DNA from: Styela clava
Lineage: Eukaryota > Chordata > Ascidiacea > Stolidobranchia > Styelidae
Assembly: GCF_964204865.1 (NCBI RefSeq)
Contig: NC_135255.1
Coordinates: forward strand, 13,049,135 to 13,113,134
Direction: 5' to 3'
DNA length: 64,000 nucleotides
Shown in pieces: positions 25,201 through 36,700 of the stretch. Under the pieces are notes generated by a model. It was not told where the DNA came from and ran no database searches. It worked only from the letters and a program-made list of their open reading frames with translations. The position numbers and the translations under genes are program-made. The stretch's first letter is position 1, and the number at the start of each line of letters is the position of its first letter.

Positions 25201-28200
25201 GTGTCTGCTTGCTGTGAGTGAGTATCTGCATGTTGTGAATGAGTGACTGTTTTCTTGTTGTGAATCAGTGAGTGTCTGCTTGTTGTGAGTTAGTGAGTGT
25301 CTGCTTTTTAGAGTGATGATATGTAAACAGCTCACAAGAAAATGATAGTAATATTTCACACAATACTTCAATCTTACTGTAAATTTTTCATATGCATTGC
25401 TTTTGCTCTCATTAATGCTTCATCTCTATCTCGTGCAGCAATATTTAACCGTTCCATCATTGCATTTTCACGTAACTTTTGAGCCTTCTGAATCTCTTCA
25501 ACTATGACTTTAATAAAAAAAGATATCCACAATTAATAACAGTAGACATTAGAACGCTTACTAAGATAATAAATATTTTAACTGAAATCTAAAATTTTGA
25601 AAATTCCTCAGAAAGTATAAAACACAACTGTATATTTTCGTAAGTAAAAGTTTGTTTTGCAGATGGGTGATCAACATTTCTGTAATTATGTATATTCGAT
25701 GCTTTTTGTTTTAATTCGAAACTTTTCGGTTCCTAATTTTCTTTCCATTCATGTTTCTTATTGTACTACCGGTAACAATTGTATTATTTTGGTGGTTTCA
25801 GCTCGATAGCGCGAAAAAGCTGTTTTGAGAAAATGAAGAGAAACCAATTTTTTCGATATATTTAACCACACATTCAACCCCTAACTTTTTATTGCAATAC
25901 TTCAGTAAATATGAGTATCGAATTCGGCCCTTTCACAAATATTAGGATAGGATAGGATTTACATATTTATCCCGGGGGAGAGGAAAGCTGATAAACGGCT
26001 TATCAATATGGCGAACCACGGCCTCTCGTCCGGTTACCATTCCAAGTCGGGTATGGGATTAGTTATATTGTTTGTTTACGGAAGCATGGACTTGGTGGTG
26101 GAGGAAGCTGTAACCGACCAGCGGTTACGTGAACCACCCAACGACGGCGAGGAGTCCAGCAATCCTCTCGCACATAACCATCCCTGAAACACTTCAATAC
26201 AAAATAGACATAAAAATTTACTTGAAAATAAAATCAAAACTTTCAAGTTTAGTTGAGAAAACAAGCGACTCAAGAGCAATTTCGGGCGACTCATTTTCGG
26301 GTTGCAACCCATATAAACACTATTCTGTGCCATCAGTATTTAAAGTTCCAGTAACATAATGAACAACCTACCAGCAATTTTTCCAGTCACCTGATCATGA
26401 TTTTTCAGTTCAATTTTACACTGAAGTTCTTCAAGATCTTTCTCAAGGGATGACACCTTGCTTGTTAGCTATAATAGAAAAAAAATGTAGTTGAAAATTT
26501 AAAAACTGTTCTGTAATATTCTCGATTATTCTGAATTTTGATGAACAACAAGAAAAAGGTGTATTTACTTGTGATTTGAAGGTATAGTCTACACATAATT
26601 CTTGTTTAATTTGAGATTTTGAATATATTTATTGTGATTAGATGATATTTATGAAACAGCAAGAACTTTATTCATGTTAAAGCATTGCATAAAACAAACA
26701 ACCTGCTGGAAAAATTAGTATTGTGCGTAGTTAAGTATTGTGGAAATGTATGCACTGAATGCAAGAATACAGTAGCAATATTGAGTGGTGTACATAACTT
26801 TCTTCGCACTAGTGCTTGCTCGCGGAAGTATGACTTTGTTTGAAAGAAAAGTTACAGAATAATATGTATAATCAGTGGGATGCCAGATTTTTGAGTTACA
26901 ACCTTGCTATTTTTCTTTTTTTCATCTTCTAACAGTTTTTGTAATCTTTTATTCTCTATTTTAGCTTCTATTTCAGCTTGTGATGGTTGTACATAAGATT
27001 CTTCACTTCTAGATGATAATAATTCATGCTGAATCTAAAAAAAATATTTTTGAGAAAATATTATTTTATTATCCTGACCACATAAAGCATGTTAATGACT
27101 GTATTGAATGAAAATGAAGATTATAAGTATCATACTGAGGGATAGAATAGAACAAAGGAACGATCATTAAATTGAATAACTACAAGATATCGACTATCCG
27201 TTATTGAGAATATATCACATATTAGTAATATCCAGAAAAAGTTGTGAAAACCCAGAAATTATTTCATATGAGAAATTTTTTTTTTTTTTTTCGAAAATTC
27301 AACCTTGTCAAATCTAAACCATGATGTGCGTAATAGTTATTACACAGATTTATCATGTTTCATTATTGAATGCAATTTACATTTATTAATATCTTTCAAA
27401 ATTGAAATTAACTGTTTGTATTTTGAAATACCAACTATTAATTATCCTTAAGATATCCCTAATTAAATGATAAAAATTCAAATTTATTTTGCAAGCATTT
27501 CAACTTTTCATTGAAAGCAATAAACCAAATCATTTTAAACTCTTATTCTGGTCAATGGATCGCTGGTTTGTTTGCCATTAAAACTCATTGACGAGATTTC
27601 ACAATGAAAGAGATGGTGGTAAAGTATCATCGATAACTCTTGAAACATACAAAGAAGTGGCAGCTGAGCACAAGTAATGATATAAAATACTTTTCAACGC
27701 ATAAGTGTTAACAATACACAGATATTATACGATGTACAATAAGTAACATATTGATGCCATAAACATTATTTAGTTTGGTATAAAGTATCTTTCTATGATA
27801 AAACATATTTTAATATACTAACCGGCTTAAAGAACCTGTCATTTTGACTATGTTCTCTCTCTGCATGGAGAAATTTGTCTTTGCTTTTCCTTTCTGGCCT
27901 TGCTTCATTAAGCTGTTTTTCTCTGTTAAGGAAAATGAGGAGATTTAAAAATGTGCTGATGGCAATGTATTTATTACCAATACATTTCAGTAACAAATCT
28001 AGACATTAATAACCAGCTAGATAATGTCAGTTTTGAAGCAAGCAAATTTCTCATTGAAAGTAACACTCATTTTTTTTGATGTTTTTTATTTATTTTTTAT
28101 GAATGCCCATATAAAAATAGTGAAATTTGTTGGTAATCAAAAGTGTTGAAGGTAACATTTTAGTACTGTACCTTTCTTTAAACAGTTCTGGATACAAAAA

Positions 28201-31173
28201 AGAATATTTTGGAGTTGAACTTCTAGGTGGAGTCATCGTTATAGACCTAAACAGAACATCTGTGTTATTATATAACACATACCGTAAGTATTTTAGGATG
28301 CTTTAAGAAATGGACCCTCTTCATACTGATGAGTTGGAATTTCACAAAAATGCTTTCACTGCATTCATCAAAGCATCAGTTTGGTTGAATTTAGGTGTGT
28401 GAGAGATCAGTACATACCAATTAAAATCTACCATTGCAATAGAATTAATGATCAATAAATATTTTCTATATATATATATTATAGATTTCAAACAGAGTTA
28501 ATTTCAGGTTGTTATAAGTGGAATGGCTGGTCTAACTAAATTACCGGTAAACACAATCAAAATTTTAAAATGTGAATCAATACTCATGAGATTAATATTT
28601 AAACCTAAATATTTGAATATCTTTAATACAACTCACAAGTAGGCAAGTGAAGTTAGTTACACCCTACATAATCATTCAAATAATATGGAAGAAGATGATA
28701 TATCTCCACATTGATTTCAATGTCATGTCATTCAAATCATATGTCAAATATTAGTGCTATTTACAAGTCAATAAATAGTTCGATGATTGCCCAGACAAGA
28801 CATCCCTAATAATCCATGAGTAAACAAAAAAGTCAACATGCCGTTTCTCAGGTGTATCTGATCGATTTTTCAATGGACTTGTCTGTTTCATTGTTGATGC
28901 TTGTAAAACTTCCTTGAGCATATCATCCCTTGATAAAGGACCTAAATTTTAACAATTAGTTTCATATAATTGCGAAGGTAAGGTCACAAAGGTCCTTGGA
29001 TAACATAGTAATAAAATTAAATATAATTGAAGCAAATAATTGATAAATGCTGCTATTAATTCGTACAATCAAACAAGCTTACATAACAATTAGAAAAACA
29101 GCAAAATCCCAATCAAAACTCAGTAACAGGGTAAATAGTGTCATCACTTTTATGTATGATATAGAATAAATAGGCTATGAAATATACTTCCAGTATCGTG
29201 TTTATACAAACATCATTGTAATGACACACAAAATACCATCAACATTTATTTTGGCAAACCTAACAATGACAACAAAAACCATTAGTCATGGTGTTGACAG
29301 AAAAAGTTATCCAGTAACAGGTCAATTGAATTCAAAAATGTAAAAACTACACTAACGAATGAGGATATAGATCAAAAAATTGTCCCAGAAAGGATTAGCA
29401 AAATTGCTGTTTCGGTAAATCAGAAAATTTTTTCAAAAACGTTAACACAATGTGTCCCAAAATGTTTATGACGATTTATTTTCACACTTTTGCTCTGAAC
29501 AAGGCTGATTGGGAAATAACCTGTTCTTATACATAAAGTGCACAAGAAAAACTCCCACGGCGATTGTATATTGAAATACCTGAATTGTCTTCTGCTAAAA
29601 CATTTCTCAGGCAACCCCATCTTTCATTCATTTCATCCTCGTTTGATTTATTGGAATGACTTTCATTAGTTTTATTGTTTTCTACAGGTGTTGAAAATTG
29701 ATTGATGGATTTGGCAGGTGCAGGTTTACTTTGACTCTGATATGTTTCAAATGGTTTCGTTGCTGCAGCGGCATAACTCAGTGATGCTGATGAACGCAGA
29801 GATGTCAGAATGCTGTCATCTATGGTATTTTCCTCAGAATAGTCTTAAAATAATAATTGGTTCACAATCAAAAACAAAAATTATTGCTTAACATTTTGTG
29901 TTAGAAAATTTCATTTACATACTGTGCAGCAAAATAATAAATATACAATACATGGCAAAAACAGATGTAATGAATTAGCACAGTGCAATCTTGATATTGA
30001 AAGTTGTGTGTCCATGATTACCAACTAAACAATTTTCCTATAACAATTGATTTTGTCACAAAATCTTTTGCAATGAATTACGACAGCATTACCTTCCAAA
30101 TATTTTGATATGTCGTCATCATTCAAGTCTGAACTTTTGCTATTGTGATGTCCGTAGTCATGGTCTTTCTCTAATGCTTTCCTGAATAACAAATATTGGT
30201 ATATTAATTACATCCATTGATCACAATATTTAATAGCTTAATACGACTTTATAAAAATTAGACTATTATTTCTATTACTTTATCTAAAACTATACCTTTC
30301 CAGGCTGTCAAGTTCCTTTTGCAACTGGATTAACTTGTCATCAGCATTTACAACAGCATCTCTTAAATCTGACAAAACTTTATCAGCATGACCACTGTAA
30401 TCTTCAATACCCTCCATCAATCTGATTTTTAACCATCAAATCAAGTGACAGGCAAATTACAAAATTAATTGCATTTTACCAAACCAGATGTTAGAAATTA
30501 TGAGCTGCTAAAAAATCAAAAGACCAGCAGAGGTTTAGTCCACCTAAACATCAAATATCTATTCTAGCAGATGCGATGATCAAGTTATATATATTTTTAG
30601 TGCTATTGCTGTAATTCATTCCTTTCTTAAATATTCTGTTTCATTCATTTCCCATCGCTTTAAAAACCAAATACCTTATAAACAAAATATGTTTACTTTG
30701 GCATATTACCGTAATTTGTATGTCGATTATGGGCATCACCGTGTTTCTGTAAAATTTCGTCAAAAATAGTAAGCTTACTCTAATATTTTAAAGGAAATAG
30801 AATTCCCAAACGCAGAAACAATATTTAATTATAAGTGCAACAGTGAAAAATAATAAATAGTTTTGGGTGCATTGCAAAGGAATTCGGCGTTTGAAGTGAT
30901 CTTTTGGGCAGTAAGTTTCTGATAATAGTGGTCTTGTATTACGTATATTAAATTAGCATTTTGATAAAGCTGAAAAAGTCATAACGGTAATTGGCCCTTC
31001 AAAATAGCTTTCTTCAAGCAGATTCCTGGCAGTATTTTACGTACTTCATTTAATTTGTGAACTATTATATAACGGAAATAACACTCTGAATAAATAATAA
31101 CGTAATAAATATGACACTGTATAACTTTACGACCCGATTTCATCTGTTTCTCCAAAGCGATTGTTTCGCACAT
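19255..31173 (-). CDS. MIPOL1: MIPOL1 (mirror-image polydactyly 1) orthologue, coiled-coil protein, 16 exons, 637 aa
   Basis: Exons: 31173-31118, 30421-30296, 30181-30093, 29843-29580, 28941-28842, 28246-28172, 27922-27823, 27034-26903, 26468-26372, 25507-25378, 24498-24456, 22671-22501, 22016-21924, 20722-20628, 20152-19916 and 19360-19255. Phases are continuous over 1914 nt. The last two-thirds is coiled coil. Recognition rests on blocks that match vertebrate MIPOL1 in order: a VEEIQKAQKLRENAMMERL region, RDEALMRAKAM, RITAEEMAVVMKERDDAIAK, LRIYYSLHKSL and, at the end, KLERLVKVLRRKL. The N-terminal third is low-complexity and poorly conserved. One intron (28841 to 28247) uses a GC donor. Vertebrate MIPOL1 is a poorly understood coiled-coil protein, so I claim no specific role. 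The first exon is short and its donor (GTGTCA) weak, so the start is the least certain part. Confidence 0.85.
19476..19601. mobile_element. MITE copy in the last MIPOL1 intron
   Basis: Inverted termini GACCTCCTAAAGTATGCGCA and TGCGCATACTTCAGGAG bound about 19484-19593 (110 bp). Flanks CTTATTGG and CTCATTGG differ at one of eight positions. The interior is itself partly palindromic (ACCTGAACTCAGGTTGTG, CCAGGTTAGAGTTCAGG). Confidence 0.83.
23160..23391 (+). mobile_element. SINE copy 3 (diverged) in a MIPOL1 intron
   Basis: Plus-strand copy of the family at 8349-8655. It shares ATGTGCGATACATTTACTGG, TCTCGCC, TGTAGGGTGGTTCACGTAAC and the tail GGATTAATATGATAATCCTA. Diverged and with indels; the 5' part including any promoter box is not clear. 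Confidence 0.65.
23417..23668. mobile_element. MITE copy with 8-bp target duplication CCTTTTTA
   Basis: Inverted termini GGTGCTCCCGAAGTATGCGA and TCGCATACTTCGGGAGCCCC bound 23425-23660 (236 bp), with CCTTTTTA on both sides (23417-23424 and 23661-23668). The interior has GGTTAGGGTTAGGCG on one side and CCTAACCCTAACCTAG on the other, so telomere-like repeats are part of the element. It lies in a MIPOL1 intron just past SINE copy 3. Confidence 0.9.
24972..25312. repeat. Minisatellite of about 20-21 bp units in a MIPOL1 intron
   Basis: Roughly fifteen imperfect units of the type TGCTTGTTGTGAGTGAGTGT, plus a higher-order variant containing GTGACTGTTTTCTTGTTG. Minus-strand ORFs here (HSQQADTHSQQ-like peptides) are products of the tandem repeat and not genes. 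The array ends about 65 bp before the exon at 25378-25507. Confidence 0.88.
25940..26187 (-). mobile_element. SINE copy 2, 5'-truncated, in a MIPOL1 intron
   Basis: Same orientation as copy 1 and very similar to it over GGATAGGATTTACATATT, GCGAACCACGGCCTCTCGTC, CCGACCAGCGGTTACGTGAA and CAGCAATCCTCTCGCACAT. It stops near 26187, where copy 1 continues into its B-box-like part, so it looks truncated at the SINE 5' end. Confidence 0.78.
28841..28842 (-). other. MIPOL1: GC-AG splice donor in MIPOL1
   Basis: The exon 28941-28842 ends AAACG followed by GCATGT. Using this GC donor gives phase 2, which exactly fits the phase 2 start of the next exon at 28246. The nearest GT (CAT followed by GTTGAC) would give phase 0 and break the frame. 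GC-AG introns are a known minor class of U2 introns. Confidence 0.75.
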
Positions 31174-33676
31174 GCTCACGCTGAAAGCAATAATCCCTCT
31201 GTATTGATCACTGATCTCTCACGAAACTGATCCTGTGAATAGCGTTGTTTGTTGCCTGGCGATATCACATTGCGTCGACGAAAAGGAGCCGGCCATGGGA
31301 AAACAGCTGACAATTTCAATCGTTTATTATTACTGCTAAATGTCATGTAGCAATAAAGACCTATCTAACTACTCGTATATCAAAGAGAAAATTTGATATA
31401 ATAATCTGTAGATAGGTCGGGCAATGGTGATAAATTTATCGCTATCAAATGAGGCCATAATATATGATCTATGTTCTCTAATTTGGTGGTTTTATAGAGC
31501 ATAAATGTATATTTTAGGTCCGAACGTTTTTGTACCTTTAGCCGTTTACAATATAAAATCTTGCTGATGTGATGTGAAATGAAAATTTCATTTATATCTC
31601 GCGGGATAAGACAGATATGTTTCAATTCTTTTATTTCAATTTTATTGCCTTATATGCACATATTTTATAATTTATATGCTCGAATATCATGCTCGAGAAA
31701 TGCAGCGCAGAATCTCGCGTGGTGTCACCATTTACTTCCTAGCTGTTCTTAACGGCCTTGCGTGATCTATCGCAAATATTGGAAGTTTGCGTAACTGAGT
31801 GTATGTGCAAATACGTCATGTGCCGGCTGCGCGTTACGCATTACGTCACCTAAAGGCGGCGGATGTTATGAATTATGAAGTAGGCGTGATGGCAATGCGC
31901 GGCGCCCGAGGTGACCTATTGAAATAACAGTATACACTATGCCTGGGCTTTGTAACGTTGTATTCATTACCTGCGAATAGATTATTGTAGTCTATATAAT
32001 TTCGACTCGATGCGTTGTTGTTCTAGTATTATGTCATCCTTTGATGCGCCTAAATTAGTTTAAAATTGCCGCTCTAGGCAACAGCGACAAAGCGCAGATC
32101 AGCTCAGTAATTCACGTCGTGTTTGCCGAGTTGGGCGTAGTCATTGCGATACGGTACCGGTAACAAGTCCAGGGATAGACCAGGTTTATTATCAGTTGTG
32201 CTCACCCATATTTTTATGTTTAAATAATCTAGAAATAATTAATACATAAAAAGGGTCAGAAATATAAATTTAAGCTGTCTTATATTAGACTTTCAGACTT
32301 TATTATTTTGTTATTTTTAATGCTGTAATGTTACCGTAAGTTAGTAATTTGGAAAGTTCAGAAAGACCCAATTTGAAGTTTATATTTTTTTGGAATTCGG
32401 AGATGACATAGTAAGTTATATCAAGGATACTGGTACTAGTCATAGGTCAGTAGGTAGTCTACCATAGCAATATGAAAATGTCATTGAGTGATCTTTGTGT
32501 GTTGTTTTGTAACTTGTTCCATGAAAAGACTGCTTGCACAGTACATGTTTACAAAGCACATTGATTTTGATTCTGCTAAAGTTTGAAAGTCGGGGCATTT
32601 ATCTTCACGGAATGCTCTTATCATATTTCATTTCTTGTTGTTTACTTTACCGCTGCCTTTATTTTTGTTGTTTATCGTCCAGTATCACATATTGTACACC
32701 GCTTGTTTGTTTTTGTGCTCTACTCTTATCATTATTTTCTTGTATACAATATAGTAGAAATAGTAGCGCATGTTCAAACCTCATACCCAAGTGTTAATGC
32801 CCGAATTATCGAGTGGAAGTGGTGACTCCTCTACGAACCATGGGCCGGGGCCACGGCCCATCGAAATGGGCCTCGGCCCATCAGGCTATGGGCCACGGCC
32901 CATCAAGTTGTGTAAAGGGATAAAATAATAAAGACTAATAAATATGTAAATCCTACCCACTCCCTGAACTCATAATAGAACTATTATGTCTGAATGTGAA
33001 AAATCTGAACAAAATTTTGTCCTAACCCTAACCTGGCACACATACTTCCGTGTATCCTTTTCTGTAGCTTGGTATTTTGCTTTATTTTTATGAAAAGGCT
33101 TATCGCAAGTAAAAGGTTTGGTGGCATGCTGCAATTTTTTTTTGGTTCCAATATTGACAATTTTGTAAAAATTGAAAATTTTGGTAAGATAATTGAATTT
33201 TTTCTGATGGGCCGTAGAGGGGTCACCACCCCTGTAGGAATTAGCTTTCATTCATTTTTTTCAATTTACTTTAATGTGTTATTTTCTGTTTGGGGTGGTA
33301 CGTGCATCAGCATGTTTTGAATCGTTTGTAGATTTTGCCTACCTTCCTGATTTTCTGTATATTTGTTTGTTTTGCCCCGTATTGCTTCTATGTTTTGTTG
33401 TAAGGGAAATTCGAAATAAAGTCATTTGTTGGACGATGTAGGTTTTGGCACAGCAGCATAGTGCGCTAGTGTATGTACTGAAAAAAGTGCATTTAAAAAA
33501 GGAAGAAAAATCCTGTAACTCGTCCTTAATTAGTTTTAGGTTCGCTAGCAATGACATAGTAATGTAATTGACAAATATATATTTCTTAGATTAATATTTA
33601 AGACTACATATTTATATTTCATTTTTATTTGGGAACCTGTATCAATATCTCCTGCTTTTTGGAATCTCTCAGCACC
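31174..33676. other. Divergent intergenic region between MIPOL1 and MYO1D
   Basis: About 2.5 kb separating two start codons that point away from each other, so promoters of both genes should lie here. The segment near 31690-32110 is visibly richer in GC and CpG than its surroundings (for example GGCGCCCGAGG near 31900). A palindromic GGGCC repeat cluster is at 32839-32905 and a partial telomere-like word (CCTAACCCTAACC) near 33023. No coding exon was recognised. Confidence 0.55.
32839..32905. repeat. Palindromic ATGGGCCNCGGCCCAT cluster
   Basis: Three adjacent near-palindromes of the type ATGGGCC-N-CGGCCCATC are separated by short spacers. A further half unit (TGATGGGCCGTAGAGG) lies at about 33205, so the block may be one end of an element. 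No target duplication was found. Confidence 0.6.
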
Positions 33677-36600
33677 ATGAGTTTTGAGGGACCAGAATTC
33701 GGGAAAGGAGACTTTGTTCTCCTGGACGATTTAACCATCGAAGAGTTCATGAAAAATCTCCAACTACGATTTGAAAAATGTCGTATTTATACTTATATTG
33801 GAGAAGTGGTTGTGTCAGTGAATCCATACAAATCTATGAATATTTACTCCCCAGAAACAGTGAGAGAATACAAAGACAAGGAATTTTGGGAACGGCCTCC
33901 TCATATTTATGCTCTCGCAGATGCTGCTTATCGCACTATGAAGAGATATCTAAAAGATACATGCATTGTGATTTCTGGTGAATCTGGAGCTGGCAAGACA
34001 GAGGCATCTAAAATTATAATGAATTACATTACTTCTATCACAAATGCATCAGCTCGTCATGAAATTGAACGAGTTACTGGGGTCCTGCTAAAATCCAATG
34101 TTGTTTTGGAATCGTTTGGTAATGCCAAGACAAATAGAAATGATAATTCTTCACGTTTTGGAAAATATATGGATATCAACTTTGATTTTAAAGGTGATCC
34201 TATTGGTGGACACATCAATAATTATCTTTTGGAAAAATCAAGAGTTGTTCATCAACAAATTGGAGAAAGGAATTTCCATTCTTTCTATCAACTTCTAGCA
34301 GGTGCAAGTGAGCAACTGATTAAAGAACTGCATTTAACAAGAGACCCATCGAAATATACTTACACTAACCAAGGTCAATCGAATAGTGTGAGAAACGTTG
34401 ATGACAAGAAAACACACAAAGAGGTTGCTGCAGCATTGAAAGCTGTTGGTTTCAAAGATGATGAACAAAAAACACTTTTCAAAATTGTTGCTGCAGTTTT
34501 ATTCTTAGGAAACATTGAATTTGGAATGTCTGGTGAAAATGTGATTGTCAAAGACCGCAATTCAATTAAAGCAATCGCCAATTTGCTAAGTGTAAGTGAA
34601 AAAGAATTGGAAGACAGCTTACAGAGTCGTGTTGTTGCAGCAAGAGGAGAAGTCATTGCTAAGCTTCATGACATGACAGATGCTAATCATGGTAGAGACG
34701 CTTTTGCAAAAGCAATGTATGAACGAATGTTTTCATTTATTGTGGGCCGCATCAATTCAATCCTTGAAGTAAAACAAGATATTGTAAGATATGGTAAAAG
34801 TACACTGATTGGGGTTCTTGACATATACGGCTTTGAGATCTTTGACAACAATAGTTTTGAACAGTTTTGCATTAATTATTGTAATGAAAAATTGCAACAA
34901 CTTTTCATTGAGCTCGTGTTGAAACAGGAACAAGAAGAATATTACAGTGAAGGTATAACATGGCAAAATGTTGAATATTTCAACAATCAAATTATTTGCG
35001 ACTTGGTTGAGCAACCCCATAAAGGTATTATTGCCATCTGTGACGAAGCTTGCCTCAATGTAGGAAAAGTCACTGATTCAATGTTTCTAGAAGCAATGGA
35101 CAACAAGTTAAAAGATCATGCTCACTTCACGAGCAGACGAAAAGATGCAAAAAATAAAAATCTGACTCATGATCAAGATTTTCAGATTCTTCATTACGCA
35201 GGAGATGTAAAGTACAGTGTTGAAAATTTCTTGGACAAAAATAAAGATCAGCTCTTCCAAGATTTCAAAAGATTGCTGTACAATAGCAAGAATCCCACCA
35301 TAAAAGAAATGTGGCCTGAAGGTGCACAAAGCATCAAAGAAGTAACAAAAAGGCCTCAAACAGCTGGTACCCTATTCAAAAATTCGATGATTGCTCTTGT
35401 ACAGAAGCTGAATTCGAAAGAACCTTATTACGTTCGTTGTGTCAAACCGAATGAAGTGAAATCGCCAGTGCAGTTCAATTATGATAGATGCAAGCATCAA
35501 GTATTATATCTTGGATTGATGGAAAATGTTCGTGTTCGAAGAGCTGGTTATGCAAACAGACAGCCATACAGAAGGTTTCTACAAAGATATAAAATGCTGT
35601 CTTCTTTCACGTGGCCGAATCATCAATGTGAAACTGACAATGAAGCAGTACAAGCTCTAATAACTGACATTGAAATTGATGATGATATTGCGTATGGAAA
35701 AACAAAAGTTTTCATTCGAACCCCTCAGACCCTCGTCAACTTGGAAGAAAGAAGAGCGATGTTAATTCCACAGCTTGTCATTCTCCTACAGAAAATGTGG
35801 AGAGGTGGAATCGCTCGTCTAAGGTATAAGCGTACTGTTGCTACATACAGAATCATGAGAAGATACAAATTATACAAAATGCGATGCTATTTGCTGGAAA
35901 TGTCTCAGAAGTTTCAAGGTGTTCTCAAAAAGCCAGATCTTGGGAAGGGGATTGTCTGGACTCATCCACCTGCTGGCTTAGAAGAGCTTGTTGACCACAT
36001 GAAACTAATCCACAAAAAATGGAGAGCCGGCAAAATTGTCAAAAGGATTCCGCGATCTGAATGGCCAGCAGTTGAACTTCGTTGTGCAGCTTATGAAGCT
36101 TTACATGGAAAACGTACCAACTGGCTACGAAAAAGGAAATGGGAAGGTAACTATCTGGCATCCCAAACTGAAAATCAATCGTTAGCTGCTGTGTTTTCGG
36201 CAAAGACAAATCAACTCAACTCAAAGTTTCACTTTGGAGAAATCAAGTTTTCTTCTCATGTTCGTAAGGTTAACAGAAAAAATAAATGTGAAGACAGAGC
36301 CCTGCTTGTAACAGAGAAATTCATCTTCAAATTGGATCCAGGTAAATCATACAAACCAATGAATCGAATCCCGGTGGATAAAGTCACAGGAGTTAGTGTG
36401 TCTAATGGGACTGATCAACTTTTAATCATCCATGTTGATGGCTCAGATGATTTGGTTCTTTGTATTCAGAAGACAAATCCTGAATATGACGATCGTGCTC
36501 CAGAAGCGGTAGGAGTTTTGGTCAAGCTTGTAAATGGACATTTGAGAAAGCAGTTACCAGTCCATGTAGGATCCCAAATTCAATGTAAACTTGGTGGGAA

Positions 36601-36700
36601 AACCAAAACAATATCTATTGATGGTAAACCTGGACCTACTCATCCCAATTTTAGGAAAGTGAATAATGCTTTATTTACTCTGTCTGCATCAACACAATGA
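33677..36700 (+). CDS. MYO1D: Unconventional class I myosin, MYO1D type, single coding exon, 1007 aa
   Basis: An uninterrupted frame from ATG at 33677 (context CACCATGA) to TGA at 36698-36700, almost the length of vertebrate MYO1D (about 1006 aa). Motor domain: P-loop GESGAGKT at residues 101-108, switch I region [17 protein letters not shown] near 153-169, switch [10 protein letters not shown] near 385. IQ motifs ([15 protein letters not shown] and the following basic stretch) are near 700-740, and a basic TH1 lipid-binding tail fills the C-terminus. The long identity around [20 protein letters not shown] and the [12 protein letters not shown] start favour MYO1D over other myosin I classes. 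Family members are actin motors at membranes; MYO1D orthologues set left-right chirality in flies and vertebrates. The complete lack of coding introns is odd beside multi-exon neighbours. AATCTCTCAG just before the ATG could be a splice acceptor for a 5' UTR intron. Confidence 0.95.
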   Translation: MSFEGPEFGKGDFVLLDDLTIEEFMKNLQLRFEKCRIYTYIGEVVVSVNPYKSMNIYSPETVREYKDKEFWERPPHIYALADAAYRTMKRYLKDTCIVISGESGAGKTEASKIIMNYITSITNASARHEIERVTGVLLKSNVVLESFGNAKTNRNDNSSRFGKYMDINFDFKGDPIGGHINNYLLEKSRVVHQQIGERNFHSFYQLLAGASEQLIKELHLTRDPSKYTYTNQGQSNSVRNVDDKKTHKEVAAALKAVGFKDDEQKTLFKIVAAVLFLGNIEFGMSGENVIVKDRNSIKAIANLLSVSEKELEDSLQSRVVAARGEVIAKLHDMTDANHGRDAFAKAMYERMFSFIVGRINSILEVKQDIVRYGKSTLIGVLDIYGFEIFDNNSFEQFCINYCNEKLQQLFIELVLKQEQEEYYSEGITWQNVEYFNNQIICDLVEQPHKGIIAICDEACLNVGKVTDSMFLEAMDNKLKDHAHFTSRRKDAKNKNLTHDQDFQILHYAGDVKYSVENFLDKNKDQLFQDFKRLLYNSKNPTIKEMWPEGAQSIKEVTKRPQTAGTLFKNSMIALVQKLNSKEPYYVRCVKPNEVKSPVQFNYDRCKHQVLYLGLMENVRVRRAGYANRQPYRRFLQRYKMLSSFTWPNHQCETDNEAVQALITDIEIDDDIAYGKTKVFIRTPQTLVNLEERRAMLIPQLVILLQKMWRGGIARLRYKRTVATYRIMRRYKLYKMRCYLLEMSQKFQGVLKKPDLGKGIVWTHPPAGLEELVDHMKLIHKKWRAGKIVKRIPRSEWPAVELRCAAYEALHGKRTNWLRKRKWEGNYLASQTENQSLAAVFSAKTNQLNSKFHFGEIKFSSHVRKVNRKNKCEDRALLVTEKFIFKLDPGKSYKPMNRIPVDKVTGVSVSNGTDQLLIIHVDGSDDLVLCIQKTNPEYDDRAPEAVGVLVKLVNGHLRKQLPVHVGSQIQCKLGGKTKTISIDGKPGPTHPNFRKVNNALFTLSASTQ

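Noticed and set aside
24888-25371. Three overlapping minus-strand ORFs rich in HSQQAD and HSLT repeats
   Set aside because: They are translations of a 20-21 bp minisatellite in different frames.
19255-31173. SDCCAG8, CEP89 or other centrosomal coiled-coil protein as the identity of this gene
   Set aside because: The ordered blocks RITAEEM, LR-YYSLHKSL and KLERLV-VLR match MIPOL1 and not these proteins.
33629-33676. Upstream extension of the MYO1D frame
   Set aside because: It starts at TTG and is preceded by a probable splice acceptor; the ATG at 33677 matches the family N-terminus and length.
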